DNA of 64,000 nt from Heterodera schachtii (GCA_023374025.1 SIJG01000095.1:438290-502289), one strand, 5' to 3'. Shown: positions 36,404 through 47,389, numbered from the stretch's first letter. Numbers and translations are program-made. Notes: generated from the sequence alone by a model not told the origin.

Positions 36404-39400
36404 ATGGCAAGCCTGATCCAGAAGGGCATCACATTCACACTCAAAGCGCTGGATAGTGCCAGAACGACCACGGCACTTTCACTACATCCAGACGCCGACC
36501 TCTCAAACTGGGAAAATGCAGTCAAATTGGAGTCTCAATGCACTCGCGTCATCAGAGAAGTCCAAACAATGGAAGCACAACTGGACAATCTCCGCGATCT
36601 CTCCAACAATTGGATTGACCTGCTAAACCGCCTCGAAGGATCAGAAAAGGACAAAGGCGAAAAGGAATACATCAAATTCGACACGCATGAAAAAATTGCC
36701 GAACGCCATGACGCAGCCACAACCAAACTCCGGGATCTGAGGGATCTCGAAACTAAACTCAGTGCCGATGCCAAACTGTGCCGAGGCAGAGCAGAAAGAG
36801 AAGCGAGGGCGGATCAGCAGGCAAATCCACCACCACAAACAGCAACGCCACCAATGGCAGCTCCGACATTCACGGCACCGCTCTATCAATTCCAGCCAAT
36901 CCAGCTGGACAAATTCTTCGGCCAAAAGCAAAAGTGGCCTGAATTCTACGAGTCCTTCAAATCGGCTATCGGCAGCCAATCAATCAGCAAAGCACAGAAG
37001 CTGAACTTGCTCCGCAATCTTCTGGGCGGAGAAGCGCGGGAACTCATTGCTGGGTTCCGCCTGGAGGACCAAAACTACGAGACGGTCCTCCAGCTGCTGA
37101 AGGACACTTACGGCGCCCCTGAAGAGCACATCAGGGCGCTACACTTTGAGCTCGCCAATCTCAAGACGTGCCGAAGTCTCCGAGACACAAAAGACTTTCT
37201 GCTTCAGCTCGAACGACTGACAAGAGAGCTGAACAACGCCGGAGAGGACATCGAGGGACCGCAGGTGTTCCTCATGTTGGAGAAAAAGCTGACTCCAGCA
37301 TTCCTACGCAACATCCTCAACAAAAAGGGAGAGGATCCGGCAAATTGGACAACAACAAAATTCCGGGACGTGCTTAACGAAGCAGTCCGCAAGGAAGTCC
37401 AAATTCAAGAGGTGATGGGTGAGTACGGACACCACCATCAGCCACTCAATCGGCCAGCAAGGCCGCAAGCACATCAGGCTCAGAGAGCACGCATTCCGAC
37501 AGCAAATTTCCGGAACAGAAATGCATCTCCTGCCAATCGGGAACGCACCTTCATGTCCTCAACAATTGAGGAGGTTCAGCAGCGAATGAACCACAGGCCG
37601 CAACTGCGGAAGTCCCAACAGAAGGGACCAAGGCCAACTCAAGCGCCTTACAACGTGCCAATCCGGAATGACACAGCACAAGCAGGGTCAAGGAATCCGC
37701 CTTCACCCTGCATCTTCTGCAATGGCACTCACTGGAATGAGAAATGCCAGAAACTCAGTACCGTTCAGCAACGGTCAGCCTTTATTCGAGAAAAAGGCTT
37801 GTGCTTCAAGTGCTTGAAAGCAAATCATCGGGCAAACGAATGCCCCCGGCCAGCGAAATGCTACAAATGCAAACGGTCGCACCCACCAGCACTTTGCCAC
37901 GAAGGCAACAACGCAATGGCACAACATGCAGCCGCCGTCGTTACCGAACGACCCCAAGGCGAAAGTGGATCAGAATCCACGAATCAAACAGCACAACTGT
38001 GCAACGCTGTCCAAAGCAAGGACACGCGAGCGCTGTTAATGACAGCGAGGGCCACGATTTACAATCCGGCACAACCATGCCTCAGCATGAGAGCAACAGT
38101 GTTCATAGACCCGGGAAGCCACCGGTCATTCGTCTCATGCAACACAGCCAAACAGTTGGAACTGACCAACCTTGGAACGGAGGAATGCTTCCTCACGAGC
38201 TTTGGCGAGCAAGAGCCAAAGAGATACGTAAGCGACCGCGTCGCTATCGGCTTTCTGTGTCCCGACGGGGACCGATTCATCTTCAACCTGAACGCACTGA
38301 AGTTCTTGTTGAACAAATTGCCAGTCCTGCAACTCAATGCAATGGACAACATGCAGCTTCAACAGAAGAAGCTTTACATACCCCATGAGTCGAGACAGCC
38401 CGACGTCATGCTGGGTATGGACGTGTGGCACGAACTGCAGGTGCAGCCAGTCGAACGACTGCCAAGCGGCTTCACGATTTGTCAATCGAAAATTGGCAAA
38501 ATCATCAGCGGATCCGGACGGATTGAACTCAGTCAACCGTCCAACGTCACATTCGTCGTCACAGTGACGGACGAAAATGTCTTCACCACAGAGGAAGACT
38601 TGAAAGCCGACGATGAACTCAACAAGTTCTACGGCTTAAACATCATCGGCATGGATGATTCATCATCACCGATCGACCACGACGAAGTCATGAAAAACTT
38701 CAAGCGAAATCTGTCGTTCGTCAACGACCGATACCAAATCGCATTGCCGTGGAATGACAAAGTGGCACAGTTGCCAACGAATTATCATCAGGCAAAAGCA
38801 CGGCTAATAAGCCTCGTCCGAAAGCTGCGGACAATCAACTTGGTCAACGAGTACCAAGTCATCTTGGATGAACAACTGCAGAATGGCATCATCGAAATGG
38901 CCAATCCAGACCATTCCTGCGGACCAGTGCATTATCTGCCACACAGGGCAGTAATCCGCACCGACAAAGCCACAACGAAGATTCGGATCGTGATGGATGC
39001 CTCAGCAAAGCCCAAGTCCACTCCATCGGCACCATCACTCAATGAGTGCCTGCACACAGGTCCGTTACTGCTCAAGGACTTGACCGGCATTCTGCTCCGC
39101 TTCCGTCAAATGGAAAAAGTCGTACTTGCCGACATTGAAAAGGCATTCCTGCAACTGGGAGTCCGAGAGCAAGACAGAGACGCCACGCGATTCCTTTGGT
39201 TGGCAAATCCAAAGGAGGCAAATCTCGACCAACTCAGAAGAGAAGACATCCACATTCTCCGGTTCTGCCGAGTCAGCTTCGGCTTGACCGTGTCGCCCTT
39301 TCTTCTAAATGCCACAATACGTGAACACATGGCACTCTACGACACAGATGTGGCACAACGGATAAGCAACAATCTCTACGTGGACAACATCATGATGGAA

Positions 39401-41005
39401 GTGAAGCCGGGCGAAAACATCCGAGAAATTGCCACAGAGGCAAAAAACATCTTCGAGTCCGCCGGCATGCGGATTCGTGAATTCTACGGGAGCCACATCG
39501 AAGAGCTGAAAGAGCTCGACTCCTCAGACCTGGCCAACGAATTGGAAGACACAAAAGTGTTGGGCATCAAGTGGAAGCCAAAACCCGACCAACTCATTTT
39601 CTCCATGCCACACTTCGACAGCCCAATCACCAAGCGAAACATCCTTTCGCACATTGCCAAAGTGTATGACCCACTGGGGCTCATTTCACCGGCACTTCTG
39701 CCAGCAAAACACTTCCTTCAAATCGTCCAAAACGCAAACTACAAATGGGACGACCCTTTGGCAGAGGATTTGAAATTGATGTGGACAAAACTGATGCATG
39801 CGTGGAACGGATTTGGATTCAACTCACGCGTCGAATTCCCACGCCGAATCATTGCTGGAATAAGCGAAGAGTTCCACTGCTTTTGTGATGCCAGCAAATC
39901 TGGCCTTGGCATCGCGTTGTACCTGGTCGCAGAAACGCATTACAACAAACGGGAAAGCAATTTGATCTTCGGCAAAAGCCACGTGAAGCCACTCAAGGTC
40001 GCAGATCACGATGCGACCATACCCAAATTGGAGCTCCAGGCGCTCACTTTGGGAGTCAAGGCTACCAAGTTCGTCCAAACACAGCTCAACTTTGCCGACA
40101 GCCAAGTCATTTTGTGGACGGACAGCCAATGCTCGATTGAGCGGTTGAAGGAAAATCGCACGCACGACAGATTCGTAGCCAATCGGCTAAAAAAGATAAG
40201 AGAGGCGAACTTCAAAGTCCGACACATCCGAACAGCTGAGAATCCAGCTGACATCGCCTCACGCGGCACAGACCCGCAAAGCCTCCAAGCATCATTGCTT
40301 TGGCGATTTGGGCCAGTCTGGCTCACCAAAACGCACAAGTGGCCAGAAACGAACGTCACTTACACTCCCGGAGAAGAAACACGGGAAGTGACTGAGCCAC
40401 CAATCGTCGAGTGGAGTGCAACAGTCCAAGAAGAGCAAAAGTTCATTCCGTCAATCCAATTTGAACGGTTTTCAAATTGGAACCGGCTAAAGGCGGCAGC
40501 CGCCTATGCCACTCGCTTCAGCTTTGGCACTTCTTCAAAAAAGAAATGCCGCTCCTGCGAACAATTCGCTTCTACATCAGCAAGAAAGACAAATTGGACT
40601 GCTAACGGCAAACGAATTGGAAAATGCCGAAACATGGATTTTGTTGGAAACCCAACGGCTTCACTCGCCCACAGAAACAGTCACCAACAACCTGAAGTTG
40701 TTCAGCTCGAGCTCCATCGAGCCACTGAGATGCCAAGGGCGATTGGAAAACGCCGATCTGCCCAACGAAAGCAAGCACCCGACCTTTTTGCCGGCGGAAG
40801 CCTGGATCACCAAGCTCATCGTTATCCACTACGATCGAGCTCTGAAGCACTGCGGCCCACGGACGCTTCTCTCAAAACTCCGAGAGAAGTATTGGATACC
40901 AAAAGGCCGACAGACAGTCCAGCACATCCTCAACTCCAACAAATTTGGATGCTTGAGATGCAGACGGGAGAGACTCAAGCCATACGCTTACCCGGACGCT
41001 CCTGA
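36404..41005 (+). CDS. Gag-Pol first frame: capsid, zinc knuckles, protease, RT, RNase H
   Basis: The frame is 1533 codons with a good start context (CCCACAATGG). Residues 1-160 are helical and charged. About 165-245 is a DUF1759-like capsid block ([19 protein letters not shown]). Three CCHC knuckles lie at about 436-498 (CIFC, CFKC, CYKC). The protease has [11 protein letters not shown] near 569, so Pro replaces the usual Ser/Thr after the catalytic Asp. RT carries LADIEKAF (Asp about 910) and YVDN (about 992-995) in place of YVDD. RNase H shows [20 protein letters not shown] and NPADIASRG (about 1162-1283). Homology stops near residue 1370; the remaining 160 codons are the wrong frame running under integrase. 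Integrase is reached only through a +1 frame change. Family-level identity is firm; activity is not known. Confidence 0.93.
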   Translation: MASLIQKGITFTLKALDSARTTTALSLHPDADLSNWENAVKLESQCTRVIREVQTMEAQLDNLRDLSNNWIDLLNRLEGSEKDKGEKEYIKFDTHEKIAERHDAATTKLRDLRDLETKLSADAKLCRGRAEREARADQQANPPPQTATPPMAAPTFTAPLYQFQPIQLDKFFGQKQKWPEFYESFKSAIGSQSISKAQKLNLLRNLLGGEARELIAGFRLEDQNYETVLQLLKDTYGAPEEHIRALHFELANLKTCRSLRDTKDFLLQLERLTRELNNAGEDIEGPQVFLMLEKKLTPAFLRNILNKKGEDPANWTTTKFRDVLNEAVRKEVQIQEVMGEYGHHHQPLNRPARPQAHQAQRARIPTANFRNRNASPANRERTFMSSTIEEVQQRMNHRPQLRKSQQKGPRPTQAPYNVPIRNDTAQAGSRNPPSPCIFCNGTHWNEKCQKLSTVQQRSAFIREKGLCFKCLKANHRANECPRPAKCYKCKRSHPPALCHEGNNAMAQHAAAVVTERPQGESGSESTNQTAQLCNAVQSKDTRALLMTARATIYNPAQPCLSMRATVFIDPGSHRSFVSCNTAKQLELTNLGTEECFLTSFGEQEPKRYVSDRVAIGFLCPDGDRFIFNLNALKFLLNKLPVLQLNAMDNMQLQQKKLYIPHESRQPDVMLGMDVWHELQVQPVERLPSGFTICQSKIGKIISGSGRIELSQPSNVTFVVTVTDENVFTTEEDLKADDELNKFYGLNIIGMDDSSSPIDHDEVMKNFKRNLSFVNDRYQIALPWNDKVAQLPTNYHQAKARLISLVRKLRTINLVNEYQVILDEQLQNGIIEMANPDHSCGPVHYLPHRAVIRTDKATTKIRIVMDASAKPKSTPSAPSLNECLHTGPLLLKDLTGILLRFRQMEKVVLADIEKAFLQLGVREQDRDATRFLWLANPKEANLDQLRREDIHILRFCRVSFGLTVSPFLLNATIREHMALYDTDVAQRISNNLYVDNIMMEVKPGENIREIATEAKNIFESAGMRIREFYGSHIEELKELDSSDLANELEDTKVLGIKWKPKPDQLIFSMPHFDSPITKRNILSHIAKVYDPLGLISPALLPAKHFLQIVQNANYKWDDPLAEDLKLMWTKLMHAWNGFGFNSRVEFPRRIIAGISEEFHCFCDASKSGLGIALYLVAETHYNKRESNLIFGKSHVKPLKVADHDATIPKLELQALTLGVKATKFVQTQLNFADSQVILWTDSQCSIERLKENRTHDRFVANRLKKIREANFKVRHIRTAENPADIASRGTDPQSLQASLLWRFGPVWLTKTHKWPETNVTYTPGEETREVTEPPIVEWSATVQEEQKFIPSIQFERFSNWNRLKAAAAYATRFSFGTSSKKKCRSCEQFASTSARKTNWTANGKRIGKCRNMDFVGNPTASLAHRNSHQQPEVVQLELHRATEMPRAIGKRRSAQRKQAPDLFAGGSLDHQAHRYPLRSSSEALRPTDASLKTPREVLDTKRPTDSPAHPQLQQIWMLEMQTGETQAIRLPGRS
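40491..40610 (+). other. Zone of the +1 frame change between RNase H and integrase
   Basis: The second frame opens at 40491, just after a TAA at 40488-40490, and the first frame loses BEL/Pao-like sequence near 40520-40545. An A6 run (40537-40542) and a C-T-rich stretch lie here. The change needs one base skipped (+1). It could be programmed frameshifting or a single-base insertion. The duplications elsewhere in the window show homopolymer length differences, so an assembly error in the A6 run is also possible. Confidence 0.6.
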
Positions 41006-44000
41006 CTTGCCAAAGGAGCGAGTCACGGAAACCCGCCCATTCAATCATGCCGGAGTTGACTACTTCGGACCGCTGAAAGTCAAGCAAGGCGCCACAACTG
41101 TGAAAGTGTATGTGGCACTTTTCACATGCCTCGTCATCAGAGCGATTCATCTCGAGGTAGCCGAGGACTACTCAGCTGAAGCATTTCTGAGAGCCTTCCG
41201 GCGATTTGCCGCACGGCGCGGCATCCCAAGTTTGATGATGTCCGACCAAGGGACGAATTTCATCGCCGGCGCCAAGACGATCCAAGAACATTGGACATCG
41301 CAATTGTTCCCAAATGAAATCCGAGAACATTTGGCACACCAAGGAGTCACATGGCTCTTCAACACGGCACACGCACCTTGGCGAGGTGGTGCCTGGGAAC
41401 GACTTGTTGGCATAACCAAAAATGCCTTACGACGAAGCATCGGTCGAAATCTCCTCACGTGGGAGGAATTCTGCACACTCACCGTTGAGATTGAAACGAT
41501 CGTCAATTATCGGCCATTGACATTCGAGTCGGACCGTGAACCGAGCCCCGTCATTCGACCAATCGATTTTCTGATTCCGTACTGGCCTGCGGAAACGAAT
41601 TTCCCAGTGATTGATGTGGATCCAGAGGATCCTGAGTACACGCCAACTCCAAACAAGCTGACGGAAATGCTGCATAAAACGGACGCAAAACTCACCCGTT
41701 TTTGGGACCTGTGGAGATCAGAATATCTCCTATCGCTGCGCGAACGGCCAAGTCTAAACCAAAGCCACGGAGCACACATGCCCCAAGAAGGGGATGTGGT
41801 GTTGGTCGAGGAGGACGGCACTCCTCGATCCGTCTGGGCAACGGCCCGAATTCTTAAGCTTCAGAGGGGACGAGACGGGGAAACTCGTTCAGCCCTCATT
41901 TTGCTTAACGGAAAAGAAAAATGGAGGGCAACAAACCAACTTTTTCCAATGGAAGTTCAATCCGAAATTCCAGAGACTCAACTCATCGCATTCATCATGG
42001 ACATCGACATGGACACAGTTTCACTGCCCGGAAGCGAAGATGAAGCCTCAGAGCAACCGGCACCCAGATTTAAAATTCCAAAGAAGCGCCGCGCCTTCTT
42101 GCGACCGATCGGTCAACAGCACAGCCCTTTGCAAGGGCCACGTCGAAAAAAGATGGAACTCGGCGACTCCGGACTCCGCAAACTCTTTGCGGCAATCAGC
42201 GAAGAGCAAGGCGGCAGCAAGGCCACGACAAACGCGATAACGGAGAGCCGCGAAATGGAAAAGGCCCCGGAGCACATCAGAAAGGAGCACGACAAGGAAA
42301 TGGCCAGAAAACAAAGAGAAAAAGTTCAACGAATTCCAACGGAGGAAATCAGGCGGAAATTGGCCGCCCTCCCACACATCACGGTTTCTTCGGAGGATGC
42401 CGAAACACAGAAAAAAGAGCGAAAGGAAAACGAAGAGCGTCGCAAAAGCAAGCAGCAATCCACAAGCGAAGGATGGAAACAACTCGCCAAGCAACGGGAT
42501 TCCGACTTGATGGATCAGCCTGATGAACCAGCCTTGGAACGACGAAAGGCTACTAAAGAATCGGTAAAAGAAAGAGAAGCGGAACGGCGTCAAATTGAAC
42601 GGATGAAAAGCATCATACAAATGAAGAAGCGTGCAAAACCGCTGAAGTTTCCCACCGAAGGGGAAACCTTGCTGAACTACGTGCAGCGGTTTTACGACAA
42701 GGATAATTGGGTGTTATCCTGGAAAAGCCGACGTATTCTGGACGAGCTCCATGACCTGGAAAACGAAGGACGTTGGTTCTTGTACCACGCAGCAAATGGC
42801 GCTCAACTCACTATATCAAGAACGTTCGACGGGACACGACCATTTGCCGCATTTCGATATGTGGAAGAAGGACACCTCGTGGATCTGACTCCAAGCCAAG
42901 TCCTCTTCCGCCAGGCAATCCCGGACGAGCCAGAAGAGAGTCCAGCGAGCAACAAAAAAGTGGAGGAGAAGGCGGAAAAACCGGCACGCAACGACAAACG
43001 AACGACTCCGGCCACTCGGAGAGTGGAGGAGTACTGCACGGCGGAGATGAAGCCGAACAGCTACTGCTACGACATATTCGAGCCGTGCGACGCGACGCAC
43101 GAAACGTGTGCCAAGTCGGCTACGTACAGCGCCCTTGCCGAAAACAGGCACAAGCTCGAAGAGTTCAACAACTGCCATGCCAGCTGCCTCTTTGAGGCCC
43201 TCATCTTCAGCTGGTTGACAAGGAACACAAATCTGCCTGGCAACGAAGTGTCAACACTGCACGAAGAGCTGATCAAGCCCACCTCAGAATTGGAAGAGGT
43301 GGCCCAACAATTCCACGACGAGCAGATCGTGAAGAACAAACGCGGACTTGGCAAGGACCAGCAAGTGATGAAAGTCATTGAAATCTGGAGAAATTCCTGC
43401 GATCGCTTCGGAGAGCTGTTCAACAAACCAGCGATGCAGCAGATCAAATTCCGGCCAATCCTGACTGAGCGAAATGGCCAGTATGACCAATGGATCAACC
43501 GCCAAAATACGCGAGTGGCAGAATTGTTCTCCAAAATGCGAACAAAGGTTCAGCATCCGACCTACTTGAGCTACAACTGCACAACGGTGATCGTCGGCGA
43601 TAACGTGGCGGAGCTCTTCACCCCACTATTTGCTGACGCCAAATGGTTCACGCATTTCCCAGCGGACACATGCCGACTGATCCCAGGGCCGAACGTCAAG
43701 CACATCATCATGGGATACCAAGCCACGGACGAAAACATGGCGGCGCAGTTGGCGCCGATGATCCACAAACTGGCCAAAACGGAAATCCAAACGACTTTGA
43801 TCATTGGCAAGGAGGACAACGCCAAATGGATCATGAACAAGAAGCACCTCTTTGATGTTTGCCGCCAGCTGAAAGCTGGATTCATCGTGTTCAATCGCGA
43901 GATGGGAGAAGCACGACGAATCTCAGAGCGGATAAAACAACGAATGGAAGAGCCTATGGAAATCGACAACGAAACAGTGCCTTCCACTTCAAGCGCTGCC

Positions 44001-46373
44001 TCAAGCAGCCGAGCATCCAGGGCCTCCATGGCCTCAAGTAGTGTCATCACACTGATGCTGCTAAGTCTTCTTGGTCTTCTTCTTGTGCCATCCGTCTCTG
44101 CAGCTCCGCTGCGAATACACCGAGCAAGCCTGTCGCTAACGGCACAAAATTACTTGAAGGCAATGCATAACTACTACAACACACTCACAACGGCAAACTC
44201 AACTGATACCACGACAGCTACGACTTTGCCATGGACAAGCACATCAAATTGGCCAATTTCGACTTTGCCGACACTCACAACGACGATGGCCACACGTACA
44301 ACACCACCATGGACCACGACGACGACTCAGCGAACAACCCTTGCAACGAGAGCAAGGGCACGAATCCAGTACGTCACCAGGGCGAGAACGCAGACCACGG
44401 AAGAGCCAACAACACGCCCCAGGCCCGTCAAATCATCCAAACGAGACCTCGGGACCAACAGAGAAGGCCATGACGCCTTCTGGTGCTCAGATCGCGGAAG
44501 CACGATTTGGGAACTCAAGGGCACCGAAAATTCACCTTTTTGCCGTCCCCCGCCGTCACTCACTGCTCAATGGCACAACCTGGCAATTGAGCTCTTCGCA
44601 AAAGTCATCAAGCCCGAGCAGATCACCTTTGCATGGCATTGCTCCGTAAAGCGCACTACGGAGCGCTATTATACCAACCTTTTGGCCGATAAGTTCGTCA
44701 CCATCGAGAAGGAGTTTCCACCGGTCAACAAGCGGATCTGCAAGCAAATGGCCATTCACCAGGAATGTCCATTCGCCAAGTCTGAAATGGCGAACCACGA
44801 AGGACAGCTATGGTCAACGAACGACGAGTTGGAAGTCAACTTTCCCGGACCAATCGCCGGACTTTTCAAAGGCGAACAAAGCAGCACGGCGACCAACTGC
44901 TTTACTCAACCAGCGACTCTGTTCGTCAAACGGCACAACTTGCAAATGCTCTCGCCGGTCCATCAAGTTCAAAACTGCCAATACGCCATGGAATTCTGCC
45001 AGCTGCCCGACAACACGACTCTGATTTGGAAATCAACCTGCAATGGCAATGAATGCAAAACATGCGACTACGAGAAGGCGGAAATCATCAACGGAAAATT
45101 CACTGCGGCCTACGGCGAATCAATGGCAACTTGGATCTCCGAGGATCACCAAAAGGCACTGACGTTCGCCAAAAACGCGCCAGAACTCATCGCCTGCGAT
45201 GGCACACGCATCGTCATGTCCGAACAGAATTTCGGTATCGCCAAGGATCAGTACGACGACATTGTCAGCACCACAACAAGATGGAAAAGAGGCATCCGTC
45301 CAGAGCAGCTCGCATCGCAGCTCTCGGCATCACAGGTGGCAACAAGCGTTGCGTTGAACCAGCTCTACACAAGGGAATGCCAGAGAAACACGAGAGCAGC
45401 CAACCCAACTCTCCAGGCCAGACGCTTACTACGACAACCAAACGTCCAAGCGCGATGGATCGGAGAAACGACAATGGAAGTGTTTCCATGCGTCAATGTT
45501 TCGCTCCAGGACATCTCCTACCGGCCAATGAACGAATGCCGTGTCTACATCCCAGTGACTGTGCACTTCCCCGACAGAGCCATAGCAGCATTCCTGGATC
45601 CCGAATTGCGCATCATTTCTTTGACGGCGCAATTGGCAAGCTGCAACAATCACCGTTTCCATCATCTTCAACTGCGAAGCAACCCGAACATTTGGCTACT
45701 GATCGACTCACGAACCGGGATTGCACGCCAAATGCCAAAGGACTACACCCATGAGCTGTACGAAACGACACTCAACCAGTCCAACAGCAACATCGAGCTT
45801 CACCCTCTGATCTTCCATGCTTGGCAGCTGGACAACGAATCAGACGCGACACGTTTCCCACACATCAACGAGTTCGTCAACTTGGAGCAGTTCAAGGAAA
45901 AGTTGGAACAACACATCACGGCGAGAACCGAGGCGTTAGGTGCCCTAAAAGGTGGCATCGAAGGACTGACCATGCGCTGGCTGAAAAGCATGATCGACGA
46001 AGTCATCACGTGGTGGATCCGAATCGCCTGTGTCTACTCAACCTTCTTGTTCCTGCGCGACATCTTTCTCCCATGCGCACTCGCCTACTTGTTCAACCCT
46101 GTTCGGGTCACACTTCTCAGTTTAATGGGAGTTCGACGTCAGCCGCTTCAACCAATGCTCGGCAAAACGCTACGACAGGAGGAAATGCCGCTTCGAGAAG
46201 TTCTCCGATCACCACAGCCACGCACTTCACCGCACCGTTCTCTGTCACCCGTCCACCTGGACGTGATCGCTCGCAATGCCCGTTACCAACAAACTCGAGC
46301 GCAAAGCGATGCAAATCTGGCAGAAGACGACACCCCGTTCGGACGACGGACGCGACGAAGAGAGGAGCACTGA
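40506..46373 (+). CDS. Second frame: integrase, uncharacterised region, envelope-like glycoprotein
   Basis: The frame is 1955 codons long and its first ATG is probably not a real start. H2C2 zinc region about 109-152 ([12 protein letters not shown]). Integrase core D185 (VDYFGP), D247 (SDQGTNF) and E298 (GGAWERLVG). A DUF5641-like tail lies at about 399-484 ([13 protein letters not shown]). Residues 485-1174 match nothing I know: a K/E/R-rich probable coiled coil (about 525-708), a compact block (709-805), a Cys-rich stretch and an alpha/beta-looking block (about 1020-1150). A signal peptide follows at 1175-1199, then a Ser/Thr-rich stretch, ectodomain, TM segment (about 1830-1866) and a basic tail. 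Integrase and envelope share one frame with no stop, which is unusual for an element with env. Confidence 0.9.
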   Translation: MPLASALALLQKRNAAPANNSLLHQQERQIGLLTANELENAETWILLETQRLHSPTETVTNNLKLFSSSSIEPLRCQGRLENADLPNESKHPTFLPAEAWITKLIVIHYDRALKHCGPRTLLSKLREKYWIPKGRQTVQHILNSNKFGCLRCRRERLKPYAYPDAPDLPKERVTETRPFNHAGVDYFGPLKVKQGATTVKVYVALFTCLVIRAIHLEVAEDYSAEAFLRAFRRFAARRGIPSLMMSDQGTNFIAGAKTIQEHWTSQLFPNEIREHLAHQGVTWLFNTAHAPWRGGAWERLVGITKNALRRSIGRNLLTWEEFCTLTVEIETIVNYRPLTFESDREPSPVIRPIDFLIPYWPAETNFPVIDVDPEDPEYTPTPNKLTEMLHKTDAKLTRFWDLWRSEYLLSLRERPSLNQSHGAHMPQEGDVVLVEEDGTPRSVWATARILKLQRGRDGETRSALILLNGKEKWRATNQLFPMEVQSEIPETQLIAFIMDIDMDTVSLPGSEDEASEQPAPRFKIPKKRRAFLRPIGQQHSPLQGPRRKKMELGDSGLRKLFAAISEEQGGSKATTNAITESREMEKAPEHIRKEHDKEMARKQREKVQRIPTEEIRRKLAALPHITVSSEDAETQKKERKENEERRKSKQQSTSEGWKQLAKQRDSDLMDQPDEPALERRKATKESVKEREAERRQIERMKSIIQMKKRAKPLKFPTEGETLLNYVQRFYDKDNWVLSWKSRRILDELHDLENEGRWFLYHAANGAQLTISRTFDGTRPFAAFRYVEEGHLVDLTPSQVLFRQAIPDEPEESPASNKKVEEKAEKPARNDKRTTPATRRVEEYCTAEMKPNSYCYDIFEPCDATHETCAKSATYSALAENRHKLEEFNNCHASCLFEALIFSWLTRNTNLPGNEVSTLHEELIKPTSELEEVAQQFHDEQIVKNKRGLGKDQQVMKVIEIWRNSCDRFGELFNKPAMQQIKFRPILTERNGQYDQWINRQNTRVAELFSKMRTKVQHPTYLSYNCTTVIVGDNVAELFTPLFADAKWFTHFPADTCRLIPGPNVKHIIMGYQATDENMAAQLAPMIHKLAKTEIQTTLIIGKEDNAKWIMNKKHLFDVCRQLKAGFIVFNREMGEARRISERIKQRMEEPMEIDNETVPSTSSAASSSRASRASMASSSVITLMLLSLLGLLLVPSVSAAPLRIHRASLSLTAQNYLKAMHNYYNTLTTANSTDTTTATTLPWTSTSNWPISTLPTLTTTMATRTTPPWTTTTTQRTTLATRARARIQYVTRARTQTTEEPTTRPRPVKSSKRDLGTNREGHDAFWCSDRGSTIWELKGTENSPFCRPPPSLTAQWHNLAIELFAKVIKPEQITFAWHCSVKRTTERYYTNLLADKFVTIEKEFPPVNKRICKQMAIHQECPFAKSEMANHEGQLWSTNDELEVNFPGPIAGLFKGEQSSTATNCFTQPATLFVKRHNLQMLSPVHQVQNCQYAMEFCQLPDNTTLIWKSTCNGNECKTCDYEKAEIINGKFTAAYGESMATWISEDHQKALTFAKNAPELIACDGTRIVMSEQNFGIAKDQYDDIVSTTTRWKRGIRPEQLASQLSASQVATSVALNQLYTRECQRNTRAANPTLQARRLLRQPNVQARWIGETTMEVFPCVNVSLQDISYRPMNECRVYIPVTVHFPDRAIAAFLDPELRIISLTAQLASCNNHRFHHLQLRSNPNIWLLIDSRTGIARQMPKDYTHELYETTLNQSNSNIELHPLIFHAWQLDNESDATRFPHINEFVNLEQFKEKLEQHITARTEALGALKGGIEGLTMRWLKSMIDEVITWWIRIACVYSTFLFLRDIFLPCALAYLFNPVRVTLLSLMGVRRQPLQPMLGKTLRQEEMPLREVLRSPQPRTSPHRSLSPVHLDVIARNARYQQTRAQSDANLAEDDTPFGRRTRRREEH
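44028..46373 (+). CDS. Envelope-like glycoprotein, possibly started at its own ATG (781 codons)
   Basis: An in-frame ATG in CCATGG context opens directly into a classic signal peptide: MASSS, a Leu-rich core and VSA/APL as likely cleavage site. Next comes a Thr/Ser/Pro-rich mucin-like segment, then a Cys-containing ectodomain with several N-X-S/T sites (for example NSTD, NTTL, NVSL, NESD). RWKRG about 418 residues in is a furin-type site that would split it into two subunits. A transmembrane stretch near the C-terminus is followed by a roughly 90-residue Arg-rich tail. Architecture supports a membrane-fusion protein of viral type. I cannot place it among known lineages (phlebovirus-like, gB-like and chuvirus-like have all been found in BEL/Pao elements). 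It lies in the same frame as integrase, so a spliced or trans-spliced mRNA would be needed for separate expression. Confidence 0.7.
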   Translation: MASSSVITLMLLSLLGLLLVPSVSAAPLRIHRASLSLTAQNYLKAMHNYYNTLTTANSTDTTTATTLPWTSTSNWPISTLPTLTTTMATRTTPPWTTTTTQRTTLATRARARIQYVTRARTQTTEEPTTRPRPVKSSKRDLGTNREGHDAFWCSDRGSTIWELKGTENSPFCRPPPSLTAQWHNLAIELFAKVIKPEQITFAWHCSVKRTTERYYTNLLADKFVTIEKEFPPVNKRICKQMAIHQECPFAKSEMANHEGQLWSTNDELEVNFPGPIAGLFKGEQSSTATNCFTQPATLFVKRHNLQMLSPVHQVQNCQYAMEFCQLPDNTTLIWKSTCNGNECKTCDYEKAEIINGKFTAAYGESMATWISEDHQKALTFAKNAPELIACDGTRIVMSEQNFGIAKDQYDDIVSTTTRWKRGIRPEQLASQLSASQVATSVALNQLYTRECQRNTRAANPTLQARRLLRQPNVQARWIGETTMEVFPCVNVSLQDISYRPMNECRVYIPVTVHFPDRAIAAFLDPELRIISLTAQLASCNNHRFHHLQLRSNPNIWLLIDSRTGIARQMPKDYTHELYETTLNQSNSNIELHPLIFHAWQLDNESDATRFPHINEFVNLEQFKEKLEQHITARTEALGALKGGIEGLTMRWLKSMIDEVITWWIRIACVYSTFLFLRDIFLPCALAYLFNPVRVTLLSLMGVRRQPLQPMLGKTLRQEEMPLREVLRSPQPRTSPHRSLSPVHLDVIARNARYQQTRAQSDANLAEDDTPFGRRTRRREEH

Positions 46374-46466
46374 GAACCACGAGGATCAAGGAACAGATGA
46401 GCCCACCGAGAAGGAACAGATGAGCCCCCACGAGAACGAATGATGGATGAGCCCTTGCCTCGGGAA
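46374..46466 (+). repeat. 3' untranslated tract with three GATGAGCCC repeats; weak polypurine tract
   Basis: GAACAGATGAGCCC occurs at 46391 and 46414, and GGATGAGCCC at 46445. The bases next to the LTR (TTGCCTCGGGAA) make a poor polypurine tract for plus-strand priming; a better purine run (GAGAAGGAACAGA) is 45 bp upstream. The repeats may have displaced the tract, or priming may occur upstream. Confidence 0.6.
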
Positions 46467-47232
46467 TGTCGAAATTCTCGTAAAATCAAAAATTTGATTT
46501 TAGCATTAAAATGATGTAAAAGGGGGTGATAAGGGGATGGTGTGACTGATCGATTTCCCTCCCGTGTTTGTTTGTTTTTTAATCCCTTCTCCGCCCGTTC
46601 CACATCCTGTTCCTCCCCAAATTTCCCTCCGCCGCAAATTGCCCAACTTTTTTCCTCCGCAATCGCAACTGTGCGAAACTGGCCGCCCATTTTCTCCCCC
46701 AATAAAAAATCGTTTGTTCGCCAATTGTGCCCCCTCCAAAGTACTTTGCTCCCCCAATTTGTAGTGATCGGCCCATTTTAATTGTAAATTTAACAATTTC
46801 ACTTTTGGCCCCATTTTTTATCTCTTTCCCTATTCCATATTTAAATGGCCCCCAAATCACTCCCAATTCACATTCACTTCGCTTCTATGGGCAATCAATG
46901 CCTATCCCTTTGCCCGTTCTCTCTCTCTCTCTCTCTCTCTCCCTTTGCCCATGCCTTGGATCACTTCTGCCCATTCGTTTCCTGGTCCCTTTCTCTGTCC
47001 AATTGTGATACAGTACCCATCCTGGTCCCTCATTGGCATTCCCCGGTTTCTCTCTTTGGCACTGTCCCGGTGAATCCCGCATTTCTGTGATTGTCCCCCC
47101 GGTGACGGCCCCTCTTTCTGTGATCAATTCCAATTTCTGTGATGACCATTTGTCCATTAATTGTGATCATTTGTCCCCCCGGTGATGGCACATTTCATTT
47201 TTATTTTTTGTATTTTTCACATTTAAATATGT

Positions 47233-47253
47233 GGTTTAATTACCCAGTTTGAG
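47233..47253 (+). promoter_or_regulatory. SL1 sequence in the 3' LTR, one A deleted
   Basis: Same position as in the 5' LTR, but CCCAAG has become CCCAG, leaving 21 of 22 bases. The upstream base before GG is T where the 5' copy has C. The loss probably happened after integration, or reflects a sequencing slip. Confidence 0.85.
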
Positions 47254-47260
47254 AGTTGAG

Positions 47261-47266
47261 AATAAA
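47261..47266 (+). terminator. LTR poly(A) signal AATAAA (3' copy)
   Basis: Placed as in the 5' LTR, seven bases after the SL1-like sequence. The full-length RNA would end shortly after it, giving an R region of only about 50-60 nt if RNA starts at SL1. Confidence 0.65.
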
Positions 47267-47364
47267 TATTTTTTGAAATTGTGTTTGTGATCGTCCATTG
47301 CGCCCCGACCCACCAACCGAGCCCGACCATCCCCTGACCGGACCCAAGTGGCACTACCTTGTGC

Positions 47365-47389
47365 AAATTTTTGTGGAGGTTCCTCCACA
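47365..47389 (+). promoter_or_regulatory. Sm-like site and terminal hairpin, 3' LTR copy
   Basis: AAATTTTTG and the 18-base perfect inverted repeat are unchanged from the 5' LTR, although the bases just before them differ (GACCCAAGTGG for GACCCCGTGG). Confidence 0.5.

Larger units (their letters stand above)
34978..47389 (+). mobile_element. BEL/Pao-type LTR retrotransposon with envelope-like gene (endogenous-retrovirus-like)
   Basis: Two directly repeated LTRs bounded by TG...CA flank an interior with primer binding site, leader, gag, protease, reverse transcriptase, RNase H, integrase and a membrane glycoprotein-like region. The BEL/Pao assignment rests on the gag DUF1759-like block, CCHC knuckles, DUF1758-like protease, the RT-RNase H order, the H2C2 and DDE integrase, and the DUF5641-like integrase tail. 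The LTRs differ by roughly 25 changes and indels, so the insertion is moderately young and the long frames are still open apart from one frame change. Base composition is near half G+C against about a fifth in the flanks. No target-site duplication is visible (ACAAA left, CTTAT right), which suggests rearrangement at one end. Confidence 0.95.
46467..47389 (+). repeat. 3' long terminal repeat, 923 bp
   Basis: Direct copy of the 5' LTR with scattered substitutions, a longer CT run, and local changes such as CCCGGTGAATCCCGC for CCCGGGTTTTCTCGC. It ends with the same perfect hairpin and CA, then switches at once to AT-rich host DNA. Confidence 0.95.

Noticed and set aside
40506..40508. First ATG of the second long frame as a true translation start
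   Set aside because: It lies inside the RNase H-integrase junction, and the frame is already open from 40491. Expression by frameshift or RNA processing is more likely.
44087..44102. CTCTGCAG as splice acceptor for an env mRNA
   Set aside because: It lies inside the signal-peptide coding sequence and would remove the start codon and hydrophobic core.
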